Assembly (NCBI GenBank): GCA_030549335.1
Contig: CM060195.1
Location: 5,673,001-5,737,000 of the forward strand
Reading direction: 5' to 3'
DNA length: 64,000 nucleotides
DNA from: Pontederia crassipes
Lineage: Eukaryota > Streptophyta > Magnoliopsida > Commelinales > Pontederiaceae
Below the pieces are notes generated by a model. It saw only the letters and a list, made by a program, of their open reading frames with translations, was not told the origin of the DNA and searched no databases. A program made the position numbers and the translations under genes. This document shows positions 22,570 through 35,110 of this stretch, in pieces (position 1 is the stretch's first letter; each line of letters starts with the position of its first letter).

Positions 22570-23014
22570 TAATAATGAGGGTTAATTTCATAAACCTCCA
22601 ACTATAACGATTTTTCGCATGTAACATTGAACTATGAATTACCGTATGACGTCCCTAAATTTTATTGTGATTCCCACTTAGGTCCTTCCGTCAGATTTTT
22701 GTTAACTTTTCTATTATATTTTTTTATTTTTTATTTCATGAAAAGACTAAAATGCCCTCATGTGGTTGGAAAAAATGTCTTCTTTGTGTGCTTCATTCAA
22801 AGATATGAAAACTCAAAATCATGGGAGGACATTTTGGTCTTTCATGAAATAGAAAAAATAAATAATAATAGAAAAGTTAACAGATCTAACGGAGGGATCT
22901 AAGTAAAAATCGTGGTAAAATTTAGGAATATCATACTATAAGTTCATACTTTATAATTAAATACAGAAAATCATTAAGTTTAGGAAAGGTTTATGAAATT
23001 AACCCTAATAATAA
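22570..23014. mobile_element. MULE-type MITE
   Basis: Element 22579-23005 (427 bp) has ends GGGTTAATTTCATAAACCT and the inverse AGGTTTATGAAATTAACCC. Flanks TAATAATGA (22570-22578) and TAATAATAA (23006-23014) form a 9-bp duplication with one mismatch. The inner arms are also partly complementary (CATGAAAGACC and inverse). No coding capacity. Confidence 0.8.
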
Positions 23015-23338
23015 TCTGATTCTTCAAGTGCCAAGTTTAAACCAACAATGAATCCAATTAAATACAATGATTTTTTAAATATATCTCTTTTCATGCAATA
23101 ACGAATTCTACGTGAGTCAATCAATAAAATGAGATTATAACATATCCTTGCATAACATGGCATAAAACATAAGAATGATTTGACATCAAATCATTAAACA
23201 TGGACATCATGGAACTGATCACGTGAACATTTTTGGAATGACAGCTTTGACTGCCTTTCACGGTCGTTACAGTGGGCGTAGATAGATATTTCCAGGCAAC
23301 GCCCTAAGTTTTGGTAACAGCCATGACACCCTTGTGTC

Positions 23339-23611
23339 TGTTAAGAATATAAAATAAATGATGTTGCTCTTCCTAACGACTTAAACATTTAGAAAAATTG
23401 GTCAGCACATCAAATTTAACATGGTATCAGAGCTAGAGGTGAGCCAGAGGTCTCGAGTTCAAACCTCGTTAAGTTCTTATTAAAAAAAGTAATTTCCTCC
23501 CTTAGTTGTTCACGTGTTGAACTTGGGCTAGACTAAAGTTGTCAGCAGCTCACACGTTCTTCCTAACGACTTAAGCTTTTAGGAAAACTGATCAGCACAT
23601 CAAATTTAACA
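23339..23611 (+). mobile_element. TRIM (terminal-repeat retrotransposon in miniature)
   Basis: Perfect 5-bp target duplication GTGTC at 23334-23338 and 23612-23616. The left LTR (23339-23421) starts TGTTAAG and ends CATCAAATTTAACA; the right LTR ends identically at 23611, and both share TCTTCCTAACGACTTAA. The tRNA-Met PBS TGGTATCAGAGC (23422-23433) directly follows the left LTR. At 273 bp with no coding sequence this is a classic TRIM. Confidence 0.85.
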
Positions 23612-23616
23612 GTGTC

Positions 23617-24781
23617 ACGATCACTCCAGCGAAGATGATGTCGTCTAATTTCCATCACACCTTTGACACAAGCACCCAACACAGCCGTTGCAGAAGGGTA
23701 ACAGTTCGTCATCAACTCAAAGGCAAGAACACTTCCGTGATGCCCATCGCATAACGACCGCTCTAGGAGACCCCTTCTGACATCTCCCCCTCTCACGGCT
23801 AAAGGTCAGCATACACCACACTGTCATGGTTGTGATCCTTTGTGTCACGGACAAGTAAGACACACCTGATTACACCTTCACTCGGGTGTGAGCCATGGAG
23901 GGCAGGCGAGAGATGATGTTGAGCGCATTACAGACGTAGGCCTAGTTGATGCTGACCAAAGTCCGCAGCACTCCTAGCTGCCGACGTTGGTGCTGCCGGG
24001 GACGAGGTATGGGGTGCAGGACATGAGCTGGCCTATCGCACCTTGATTTTCTATATGGATGAAAATGGTCTTGAAAGTCATAAAAAATCTTTGGGTAGTT
24101 TGGACTCTAATCCAACTCAAACTTGGATTAAAGATTTGTTTTGATTGGGATTTGGTTTATATTTATTTGATTCGTTTTGGTTTTTGGGCATGTGTATAAA
24201 TGTTCAACTCATTGGTAGGAGTGTGTTTTCCTTGTTGGTTCCATATGGTTTCATGTTATCGAAATGCATGTTCGTTTTCTAGCTATTGAGCCAAGATTTG
24301 AGTTCCATTTGAATGCTTATGTATAGCAGATTCAAAACTGAACTTAGAAATAAGTGTGGTATGATTCCTCAATATTAGTACAAATGTATATGGAATGGCA
24401 TTGCAGCCGAACATTGTTGAAAAAGTAAGTCATTGTTGACCAGCAAGTCATCACGATCATGCCATATGCAATGAATATTAGCTAATACATAGCATCTGAT
24501 GAATTATGATCGAGTAAGTACATCTCATAGTCATAGGCCAACGGAATATACGTAGAGCTGAGATAACCTAAAGGTATATGTGACGCTCACTGCATGGCGA
24601 TCTGAGTCCATACCATTGTGTGCAACCAGAGATGAGATTTGATCACTTGCAGTCAAAGGTACTAATCTGCAATCGTAGGGGGTTGGATGAAGAGCTCTTG
24701 TAAATAAAAAAATTCAACATCTTAATCGGTTTGACGAGAATATGTAATTACTAGAAATAATTAGACAACAAAAATAACAGC
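23617..24781. other. Intergenic region upstream of the tRNA gene
   Basis: The first ~400 bases continue the sequence interrupted by the TRIM; the rest is AT-rich with no gene or clear element. Confidence 0.4.
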
Positions 24782-24855
24782 GACCGCATAGCGCAGTGGA
24801 TTAGCGCGTCTGACTTCGGATCAGAAGGTCGTGGGTTCGACTCCCACTGTGGTCG
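24782..24855 (+). tRNA. tRNA-Arg (anticodon UCG)
   Basis: A full cloverleaf: acceptor arms GACCGCA and TGTGGTC, D arm with the A-box TAGCGCAGTGG, anticodon stem TCTGA/TCAGA around the loop CTTCGGA (anticodon TCG, reading CGA), T arm with the B-box GGTTCGACTCC, discriminator G. No intron. It has the form of a nuclear cytosolic plant tRNA-Arg gene, with internal Pol III promoter boxes. Confidence 0.96.
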
Positions 24856-24984
24856 TTTTTTTGTTTCCTTTTAATTGCACAATTGAATTTACTTTCAATT
24901 TTTTTAAAACGGGATGCAACAGATGGTGTAACACAAGAAAAATTGATTTCCTTGAGCAGACGAGAACTTAGATGGTAAAGTAAT
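24850..24984. repeat. tRNA 3'-flank segment, copy A
   Basis: Begins in the last acceptor-stem bases of the tRNA (TGGTCG plus T run) and includes GATTTCCTTGAGCAGACGAG. A close copy in the same orientation lies at 27093-27221 inside pectate lyase intron 4. Confidence 0.85.
24856..24862 (+). terminator. Pol III oligo-T terminator
   Basis: Seven T residues directly after the tRNA-Arg discriminator base. Confidence 0.85.
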
Positions 24985-25432
24985 CGCATCAAGAATGGTG
25001 GTGGGATAAATGATTGCGTCATTAAAATGTTTCATTTTTCTAAATGAGGATATTCTTCAACTTTGTATTGAAGACAATGTCTTGATCAATAACTTTTAAT
25101 TTTTTTTTGGTAAAATCAAGTCTTCTCCAAATTAAGATGTTTTCCCGTTCATAAAAATACTTTTCGTAGCATTTGGTAATAGAGCGCGAACTTTAAGATG
25201 GTACTTGAAAGAACAAGAGAAGAAAAATAATAAAATCTGGGGTAACAACTGCAACCTATTAGATGGCATAAGGAGTCGAGGTTGTGCCAAGCAAAATCGT
25301 GAGCTTGTATTTTAAACAGAAAGGATCGACCGAGAAATTTTACATATCATCTTTTAAGATAAGATTTCTACGACTAGATAGTAAAGAAAGATGGATATCT
25401 TGATCTTATTCTACGCCAGGATGACAGAGAAA
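24985..25432. other. Intergenic region
   Basis: AT-rich DNA; no gene seen. Confidence 0.5.
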
Positions 25433-25510
25433 CAACAACAACAAAGTCTTATCCCACTAGATAGGGTCGGCCCACTAAGTAAGGTCGGCTACACAATATA
25501 TTCGTTGATC
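25433..25510 (-). mobile_element. 3'-end fragment of an RTE-type LINE
   Basis: AACAACAACAACAAAGTC followed by TTATCCCACTAG and GGTCGGCTACAC mirrors the 3' terminus of the RTE element at 5706. Only the extreme 3' end is present; the distal border is unclear (similarity may extend to ~25650). Confidence 0.7.
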
Positions 25511-25830
25511 CATGTTCATAAGATTCGAGAAAGTGTGCTAAATAGACATTTCCTAAGTGTGCTAAATTTAGGCTTCTTAGACACATTATCACGTTACCTG
25601 AAGCAGGAATACCTACTCCGATACGAGATCAGAAGACGCATCTAACTCGATTGAAATAGCAAAAAAGATGGACATTTCCTAAGGTTATAATTTATACAAA
25701 CATAAATATTATAGTTACACACGACTAGTATTTATTGGAATACAAGAAGCCTAGATGACTTCAATTTCAACATTAAATCTACCACTAGGTGTAAAATACG
25801 CATACGTCGAGCATTGCAACTGCTGCTTCA

Positions 25831-28800
25831 CTAACAATCTGGTGGCCTTTGTATGGCCTGCCAGCCAGTGCAAAATTGAAGAACCTCTCTGAGGGTGGGC
25901 GATGCTGGTTCCATTGTCCATATTGGATAGTGTTCTTCTGCTCTGAAAACGCTTGCTATACCAGGGCCATCTGTTAGACAAGGTTGGGCACCATTCAGAA
26001 ATGCATCTCCTTCGGATCTTATCCATCCAGCCACAACATCCTCTCTATCTGCTGCCTGTTCCATTGTGCCATCCAAGACCAAAATAAGCATGCAAGAAAA
26101 ACTTAGGTGGCCAGTAACTGGAAGCAAACGGCAAAACAAATGAGAGGACCTATTCACGATTCACAGTAACATGAAATAGCCTTCTGCATCAAGGCTGAGC
26201 CAGTGCATTGGAGTCATCAAGTGAAAGCTCAAGCTTATATATCAAATAACAGGATTGAGCATTACAACAACCTAAGTTGATTTGTTTCTACACGATTATT
26301 GATGAAAACCTAAGGGGCCGTTTGGCGCATTACCAATTTAAGTAACCGGTAATTTAGATCACCACTTAGATAGATCACCACTATTTAAATTACCGGTAAT
26401 ATTGCATTATAATGTTTGGTAAGTATAAATAAATTACTGGTAATATAAATAATAGTCAAAACGGATAGTGACAAAATTATCAAAATACCCTTAACAATTG
26501 TTTCAGTTTTTAATAACATATCATTATAAATAAAGAAAGAAAAAAATAGAAAAATGAATATATATAAAAAGATGAGAGAAAATTAAGAGTTATTTGTAAA
26601 AAATATTTGAACCAATAAAAAAAGATGAAGTTAAATGATATTTATTTATTAATAAAATATCTAAAATAAAAAGTTTAATTGAAGAGATATTTTCGTCAAA
26701 ATATGTTCCCACCAGCTGATAATCTGGAAAGACACATCCCCTGCCTGCTATCTTGATTACTAGAAAGGTGGTAATCAAGATTACCGGAGTAATTAAAATT
26801 ACCGGTAATCAATTGCAGCCAAACGAGGTAATATGGTGGACCCTGGGAATTTTAAATAAAATGACCGGTAATCTATTTAGATTACCTCATACCAAACGGC
26901 CCCTAAAGGTTTTGTGGTTTCTTGTTATCTTCTAGGATATGTTCACTAAGGTCAATTATGAAATATTGAATTGTACAATGTAAAAATTTTAGGAATTGTA
27001 CAATTGTACAATGCAAAAATTTATTGAATCCCTTGAGAATTGTATAACCAATAACATTAGAAAACCAATATCTTTTAGAAAGTTAGTGTCATCTGGTCGT
27101 TTTTGGTTTCCTTTAATTGCACAATTAAATTTACTTTCAATTTTTTTAAAATGGGATGCAACAGATGGTAATAAGAAAATTGATTTCCTTGAGCAGACGA
27201 GAACTTAGATGGTAAAGTAATATATATTCCTAGAAATATCAATACCCCACTTCTATTAAATATAATTTATGACCTATTAACCTTTTTTCAATAAATCATG
27301 AGGACGAAGGGACGAATCCCTGAGTCGGGAGTTAAACCAAAATTCAAGTACAAAAAATGGGGTTCTGAGAACACGAGCGAGTCATCAAACAGAGATGAAC
27401 TTCATAGGGATGGCTTGGGGTTCAGGATCACCATAGGATGGCCTAGGAACCCTTTGGTAGATGGAAGAATAAGTTCTAGTTCCTTGATTAATGCCAATAT
27501 CCCCTAGGCACAAGCGCCTTGTATATGAACAAAGCATGTCCTATTCACAAAATTATTGTAAAATAAGATACAAAAATATAAGGCAACCCAAATTTATTTT
27601 CTTTATCTTAAAATTTATGTTTTCCTTAGGAAAAATTTTCAGTGTTCCCAACACTAAGAACTGTGAACTTAGCCCTAGACACCAGTGGGCTTAGACCGAA
27701 AAAAAAAGAACCCTGAATTTCCCAATTGTTAATAATCCATAAAATATTTTTCCTTTTCTTTCCCATCAAGAAGAAATAGGGAGACTACACCATAAATTAA
27801 GAGAAAATCAAACAAAATGTCAGAAACATTCCAGCAACCCCTGCAAGTACTCACAACCAGATGTCTAATCTCACACATAAAGCTGCATAGATGAATCTTA
27901 ATTTTGTTGTACAATGGGATTAAAGGAATTGCAAAATCATCAATTTCAGTAAAAATGTTACCTTTTCGGGCATAAACTTAAAGACCACTTTCTTTTGTCC
28001 CGCTTCATATATATTGCATTGGGAGAGGATCTGAAGACAAAAGTACACAAAAGAAATTTATCATCTGCATCAAGTTTACTAAAAATGTCACAGGAACTAA
28101 AATTTTCAGTTAAGAACCTGGGCTTCCACGCTTGCACAAACAGCATATATGCCCCAATTTCTGGTGTAATTATTATAAAGATGAACTTTCCCAAATCTTA
28201 GTCGAGGATGCCGCTGTATTGTCCCATCAAAGAAACAGTGATGTATCGTAACACGTATACATCTATCAGTCACATGGCTACTATCTGCTCCAATTAGCAT
28301 TGTTTTATCATGGGATGAGAAGTGACATCTGCTCATACAAAAAGATATATATCAGGGTCATGACAATTATTCAAATTCCTATCGCGTAAAGAAACAGAAA
28401 TTAGCAAAATTATATTAGTCCAGATCGTGCTTTGTACAGATGCCTAGAAACACAAAAGAATTCTGCATAAAAGCAAGAAAACTCACCAATCCTCAAACAA
28501 AAGTTCGACATAAAATGTCTATCACTATAAATTCACATATTATGGCATACCTGGAAACAGTAATATCGGTGCTCTCACGGGTGATATCAATTAATCCATC
28601 ATCATAGTCACGCAGACTGCATCGGTCAATCCAGATATTCTTCGACTTGGGCTTTATCTGAATCCCATCAACATCATGCCCTCGGCCACCTTCAAACTCC
28701 AAATTGCATATTATTACATGTTCACACTCCTTCAGCTGCAAGCCTTTGCCAGTCAGCTTTACCCTCTGCCCACGACCATCAATTGTCTTATAGGACGATA

Positions 28801-29680
28801 CCCTCAAGTATGACGACAGATAGATAGTCCCGGAAACTTCAAACACAATCCAAAGTGGTTCTTTCCTCCGACATCCCTCGCGGAGGGATCCAAAACCATC
28901 ATCTATAACAAATCATAAAAATATGACAATGAGTACCATAACACAACATTTCAGCCAGAAAGGTAATGTTTGATTCTCAGATGGACAAGAATACAGATCC
29001 CGTTATTTTTGTTAGGACATGCACTCGATTCCTGTTGTTTACAAGAATCAAACAAAAGGACCAACAAAGATGAAATGTTGTCATATATGTGGTTTAGTTA
29101 ATAACAGTAACAAAAGAGAGATTTGCCTCCATATAAAGATGACATAAAAACACGAGAACATGGCAACTGACATCAAATGTTGTCGTATTTATCTGGTCAA
29201 TATCTACATCCCGAAACGGAGGACCTGTTCCTTGTCACCCATAAAAGTCTTGTGAGCAAACGATTGGGGACTTGTATCAAAACGAGGCTAATTATCGACA
29301 TTATGCTTCTATTCTAAATTCAAGCATGAAATCCACAATCAAGCAAACAGCTGCCGAGCAAGCGTAGGGTGGAGGGGAAGTCGGTTACCGGCCAAGCTGG
29401 TGACGTAGTAAACAGATCCATGGAGGCCGCCGATCGCGTGGCGCCCGAATCCCTCGGCCTGGCAGGCAAGGGCTCGGAGTCTCGAGTCGACGTGGGAGTA
29501 CGGGAGGGCCTCGGCGGGGGTCATCTCCTTCGCCTCCGGTGACACGAGGGCGGCGCTGCGGGGGGGTGGCTGCGGCGGGAGAAGCGTCGGCGTCGGCGGC
29601 ACCTGTGGAGGCCGATGGGGATCCTCTTCTACCGTCGAGGCCGACGATGGACGGCGGCAACAGCTGCACCGATAGCCCAT
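25831..29680 (-). CDS. Pectate lyase family 1 protein (pectate lyase-like)
   Basis: Five exons on the minus strand: 29680-29389, 28902-28551, 28328-28118, 28030-27962 and 26055-25831, all GT-AG, giving 382 residues. WIVFEVSGTI and VSSYKTIDGRGQ open the parallel beta-helix; DVDGIQIKPKSKNIWIDRCS and LRDYDDGLIDIT carry the Ca-binding acidic residues; QRHPRLRFGKVHLYNNYT (253-270) carries the conserved arginines R254 and R259 and the HxxNN motif. It should cleave de-esterified homogalacturonan by beta-elimination. The N-terminus (MGYRCSCCRRP, Pro-rich) lacks an obvious signal peptide, so secretion is uncertain; this occurs in one PLL subgroup. Intron 4 is 1.9 kb and carries a MITE and a copied tRNA-flank segment. 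No key residue appears lost. Confidence 0.93.
26311..26906. mobile_element. Tourist/PIF-Harbinger-like MITE in pectate lyase intron 4
   Basis: Element 26314-26903 (590 bp) runs from GGGGCCGTTTGG to CCAAACGGCCCC, a 12-bp perfect inverted repeat, with TAA directly outside both ends. Several ACCGGTAAT motifs occur within. No transposase. Confidence 0.85.
27093..27221. repeat. tRNA 3'-flank segment, copy B (in pectate lyase intron 4)
   Basis: About 129 bp closely matching 24850-24984 in the same orientation, starting with TGGTCGTTTTT and ending GGTAAAGTAAT. A few small indels separate the copies. Confidence 0.85.
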
Positions 29681-30176
29681 CCGACGACGGGCGTGTTTCT
29701 AAATTAACGCGGAGGGAGAAAATAAAAACGTTACCGAAAACAAAAAACTTGCCGACAAATCTGAGCAAAAGTATCAGATTCCAGATTATATAAATAAAAA
29801 AGACCATATATATATATATATATATATATAGCTTGAGAAGCGTTTTTCGTGTGAAACAGTTTTAGACATACTTATATTTATTTTTTCGACATTTTTCTTC
29901 GTTGAGGGTCACTGGAGATAACAAATATACGATTCAAATCATTAACAATATTTTTTTATCATTTTTAAATTTTGACGAACTTCTGCACATTATTATCTGT
30001 CATAATGGATATAAATATTTTATATAACTTCTAATCTTATAAAATTATTTTTTATTATCATGAATGATCATTTAAGCTATTAGTAAAGAAAGATATGAAA
30101 AAAATAAAAAAAAATATGTCTAAAGTCGCTTCACACGAATTTCATACGAAAAATATTTCACACGCTCATTTTTTTC

Positions 30177-30222
<46 letters not shown>

Positions 30223-30300
30223 GAAAAAGAATAAAGATGTGTTATGCACCCTTCTCATTATAAATTATAATAATGTAATGGAATGCATCAACTTTATTAT
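29681..30300. other. 5' flank of pectate lyase, with microsatellites
   Basis: A (TA)n tract lies at 29806-29830 and an (AAT)n tract at 30180-30218. No TATA box could be separated from the simple repeats. Confidence 0.5.
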
Positions 30301-31427
30301 CAATTGTTAGAGTAATTTTCAATAATAGTACCTCAACTTTATGTTTGATCCCTTGTTAGTCCCCCATCTTTGTTTTATAACATTTTGATCCCCCAACTAT
30401 TAAAGGATTTCGAATTCAGCCCCTTTCACATATAATAACCAGTTTAACATGTTACCAACTCATGTGGCAAACACATCATCAATTATTTAATAATATGGTA
30501 TCCACCACATGTAGATAAATATGTTTAACTTAAAAATTAATATTAACTTAGATGTAATATAGAAGAATGAAGTGAATAACTTAATATGAATCTCAAATAC
30601 AATTTTTTCACTTATTATAATTTTTATTACATCACGTACTTCATTAATAATATTTTACTTGTTAATTCCTAAAGTAAATTTTTGGTGTAATTTATAAATT
30701 CTAGAGTGACCATGTGAACTCATCAAATCATTTTTAACAGATTCTATAATAGCAATTAGATATATATCTTTGAAAAAAATAATGGAATATAATATGAGCA
30801 TCAACACTTACAAAAAAGGGATCAAATGTTTTAAATAAAAAGTGATATTTCATAATAAAATCAGTAACAATGATGATTTAGAACAACCCAATATTCATAG
30901 AGTCGTGATAATATCCATATAAAATGAATTCATCATCTTAACAAAATAAGCTTCATAGGATTCATTCATTACAATTGTGAAGTTTCAAAAATAATTTTCT
31001 CCTCTAATATTCAACTGCTAAGCTTGTAGAACAATGTTCAAATCATTCAACCTCTAATCAAAACAAGTTAGAACTGAGTGCCATCAAAAGTAAGCAAAGA
31101 AACAAAAATTTTACATTGAAAATAATTTCAAGATTCAATGAAAAACAAGAAAAAGAAAATTTCAAGATTCATTTTAACATAAAATAAAGTAAAGTTATAA
31201 AGTGAATGACCTGGAGCCCACATTTTGACTAGTTTATTTGATTAGATCCAACCATTCCACTTGAAACCTGTAAAATATGTTAGTATCAATATATTTCAAT
31301 ATTGTAATACATATGATAATTATCCATCATCACCCGACTAGGCCCATAAGTAGATATGGCGTCCTGACGAGCTAAATTGAAGTCTTTTCTTTTCTAAAAA
31401 AGAAGAAAGCAATATAAAAATAAGAAC

Positions 31428-34400
31428 TTAAAGAGTAAAAAAGAAACAAAATTTTATCCATACATGATATCGCATATTATGTCCTATAATTCCACATATG
31501 CTACATCTCATTTGGAATCTAGTTTTTTTTGATAATTTATTTCTTTTTGCAGTTGCATTGTTCTCAAGTTCCTCGGCTTCTTTTCGTCGTGCTCTTTGTC
31601 TTTTTCCTCTTTTCCTCGGTTGAAGCGGAGGTGGAATGATTGGTATTGGTTCTTCTACTATTGGCCATTGTTCTTTCCCATTTAAAGGTTGTATAACATG
31701 ATTATAAAACTTCATATAGGTCTCAATCCAATAACATTTATCAACATATTTTTTCTGGTTCAGCGTTGTTGGCATGAATGCAAGCGATGGCATGAACACA
31801 AGGAATTCCGGTTAATTCCCACCTCCTACAAGAACAAGTTCTTTCGACAATGTCAACAACAAATTGTTGACCATACCCATGGACTTGTACTCTGGGACCA
31901 CAAGAAAAAATTGCCACCCACATCATTCACCAGTCTTTAATTTTTTCCTATTTCTTCATGATTTTGGGACACAAAATCCCATCTTTCTTTTTCATCTCTT
32001 CTTTCTTTTTCCAAAGTCTTATCATTAGTTTGGTCCGAATGATTTCAAGCATTGTGATAATTGGCTTATCTCTTGCATCCAATATACACTTGTTGAAAAC
32101 TTCTAATAAGTTGTTCAACAATATATCACATTTAGGCTTGGCACAAAAAGAAGCCCTGCTCCAATTAGCACATGGCCTATCTCTAAATAATGTTGTTGTA
32201 TCGCAGGGTAGGAGGCCCTAGCAATGTTCCAAAGTAAATATTTCAACTCTTTACTTTTGAATCCCTTATTTTTGAAATTGGCATACAAATGCCTCACACA
32301 CATTCTATGATTCGCAGTTGAAAATATAGCACTTACACTGTTCAAGAGTCCCCGCATATCCATTAAAAACAAAACATAAAAAGCATTTAAAAAGTAGTAA
32401 TACCAAAATAAAATTTAAATCATAAAACAATTATAATTTTATACCTTTTGTCTAACACTCATGAATGTCCAACCACTACCATATGAAATTTCTAAATCTC
32501 CTTCAAGATTCTCCAAAAACCATGTCCATGTTGATGTACATTCCTTGTCTTGAACAACGGCATAAGCTATTGGAAAAATACAATCATTAGGATCTATGCC
32601 CACCGCCGCCAACACTTGACCCCCATATGAACTCTTTAAAAAGCATCCATCAAGATATATAAGTAGTCTGCACCCACTCTTAAATGCATCGCTCAAAGCT
32701 TTGATGCAAATATATATATTCCTTTCCATTGTTCACTTTTGGGTAAATTACACGAATGGTCCCCCAACTTTGAGTCGATTTCCAACTGGTCCCCCAACTT
32801 CAATTTGTAACAAGAATGTCCCTCATCTTTATTTTCTTACACGATTAGTCCTCTTAACCGGTGATAGTGAATTTTTCGATTGCCTTGCATACGTGGCCGA
32901 CACGTGAGTCATTTCTCTATCATCCACGTCATTTAAGTCATCCACGTCATTTAACGCTCCAAACTAGGTAAATTACACAGATCGTCCTCCAACTTTGAGT
33001 TGATTTTTGAACAGTTCCCTAACTTTAATATTATTGCACGATTCATCCACTTGACAAGTAAGAAACAGTCAGTTTTGATGGCTGTCAGAGAGGAAGAAGA
33101 TGAATCAGGTGGTGTAACAGAGGATGTGGACATGTTGAACCACGCTCTAATACCATAAAAGGATTGAAGTATTTTATATATTTGTTATACCTAACTTACA
33201 ATGTTGTAGTAGCAACCATTTATACAAAGAAAGTAACTAGCAGCAAATAACGGAAAGTAAGTGGTGCCATGCAGTCTGGGTGCTGGAGCTAGAAGACCGC
33301 CTAACGTGTGAGGTCCGAGTGTGGCGGCAACAGTTGTTGACAGAGTAATATGTGTGTGACGTGGCATAATAAAATATAATAAAAAATTAATTAGCTGACA
33401 TCATGCAATAAAAAACATTATAAAAATTTCATGGCGCGGACGAGTTGGCAAAGGAGGGGTGTCGGCCCCCTCTCCAAACTCGCCCTTTGGCGAGCTGGCA
33501 CAGGGGGCGTCAGACCCCATCTCCAAGCTCGCCCACTGGCGAGTTTCGCACAAGGGGCGCTAACGCCCCCTCACGAGTTTGTCGGTGCTCCTATTATTTT
33601 TATTTTTTATAGTCTCTCAACTTTGAATCGTTTGGGGTCGTTGACGAGCTCGCGAGAGGGCGTTGGCGTCCCTTGTGCGAAGCTCGCTAGTGGACGAGCT
33701 TGGAGAGGGGGGTTGGCGCCCCCTATGCCAACTCGCCAAAGGGCGAGCTTGGGAGGGGGACACCCCCCCTCTGTCAGCTCGTCCGCGTTCTTAAATTTTT
33801 ATAATATTTTTTATTGTGTGATGTCATCTAGTTAAAATTTTTTGTTATATTTTATTATGCCACGTCGCAAGATCATCGGGAGACTATTTCTTATCGGTCA
33901 AGTGGATGGATCGTGCAATAATATCAAAATTGGGAGACTGTTTAGAAATCGACTCAAAGTTGAGGGACAAGTCGTGTAATTTACCTAATTTGGAGCGTTA
34001 AATGACGTTGATAACTTAAATGACATGGATGAGAGAGAAACGGCTTACATGTCGGCCACGTATGCAAGACAACCAGGAAACCCACTATCACAAGTCAAGA
34101 GGACTAATCGTGCAAGAAAATAAAAGATGAAGGACGTTCTGGTTACAAATTGAAGTTGAGGGACTAAATCGACTCAAAGTTTGGAGACCATTTGTGTAAT
34201 TTATCCGTTCACTTTCCCAAAAGCCTTTTACAGTGCTACCTGGATTTGCCCTCAAAAGTTCAGCCCTATATTTATACAACATTCTAAATTGCTCAAGCAT
34301 CACCATGAATCTTAATTAAAGTTGAATTCTTTGTCCATGCTTTCATTCTACTAATTGTGTAAAAAAAATCTCGTTTTACTTGATCCATAAGCCCTTGTAT

Positions 34401-35110
34401 TTCCCACATTGCAGAACTTCTGAACATGTCTTCATACTTCCTAGACAACCACTTTACAGTTAAATATGAGTTCTTGAAAGCCTTAGGACATTTATGTGTT
34501 ACCTCACACCTCTTTATTTGTCAAGTTGTATTTGATTGATCTTTGAAGGTAAAGGGTGAAGCCATAAGCCTCCAACCACACCCTTTATTGCATTTCATGA
34601 CTGCCCTTCTTTTATCATTTTTTATAATTTTAATTGCAAATCTACTTTTGATACTGTATTCTCTACAAGCTTTCAAAAATTCAAACTTGTTGCTAAATTT
34701 CATACCAACTTTAAACTCAGGATTACTCAAATCTCTCTCAATATCAAAAGATGGATATTTAGGTTTCTTACCCTCGCCATTTGAATAATTTTCTGAATTT
34801 GTAGATAATGTATCTGATGCTCCATAGTCACTTTCTCCATTTGCCGCTTCGACAATAATATGTGTGTCATCCCATATTTTTGCTTGCATATTTGTTGCCT
34901 TTGCTGTTTTTTTTTTGCCTTATATATTACTGCTAATTTTGTTTCTAATTCATATTCTTTGTCTCTTGCCTTTAAACCTTCCTCTTCATTATATATATCA
35001 TATTCTTCCTTTACAAATGCATCTTTAATATTTTCATATTCATTGTCAGTTGCCTCAAAATACCTCTCTGATAAACTTGGATCTCCGTCTGATTATTCAC
35101 CATATTCTTG
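31428..35110 (-). pseudogene. MURA transposase, disrupted
   Basis: In order on the minus strand: an acidic N-terminus (from ~35100), the MuDR DNA-binding domain (FKVGMKFSNKFEFLKACREY, KGCGWRLMAS; 34740-34560), then after the inserted foldback the DDE core (RLLIYLDGCFLKSSYGGQVL, 32660-32610; FPIAYAVVQDKE), GLLNSVSAIFSTANHRMCVR, the SWIM zinc finger (CSCRRWELTGIPCVHAIA; ~31840-31780) and a CCHC knuckle (CSICGIIGHNMRYH). The usual SDRQK catalytic motif reads SVRQK, so the second catalytic Asp is lost, and the acceptor after it looks mutated. A foldback insertion, stops and frame changes make this inactive. Confidence 0.9.
32741..34206. mobile_element. GC-cored foldback transposon (MULE-like), copy 2, nested in the MULE
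   Basis: Ends GGGTAAATTACACGAATGG and the inverse ...GTGTAATTTATCC match copy 1. Flanks GTTCACTTTT (32731-32740) and GTTCACTTTC (34207-34216) give a 9-bp perfect duplication. The arms contain a second internal TAGGTAAATTACAC / GTGTAATTTACCTA pair (near 32967 and 33980) and GCTCCAAA / TTTGGAGC. The core (33430-33800) is GC-rich and itself an inverted repeat around ~33615, so almost the whole 1.47 kb can fold back. No coding sequence. Confidence 0.85.

Noticed and set aside
25433..25670. A second full RTE LINE
   Set aside because: Only the 3' terminal signature is recognisable; no RT or endonuclease sequence follows.
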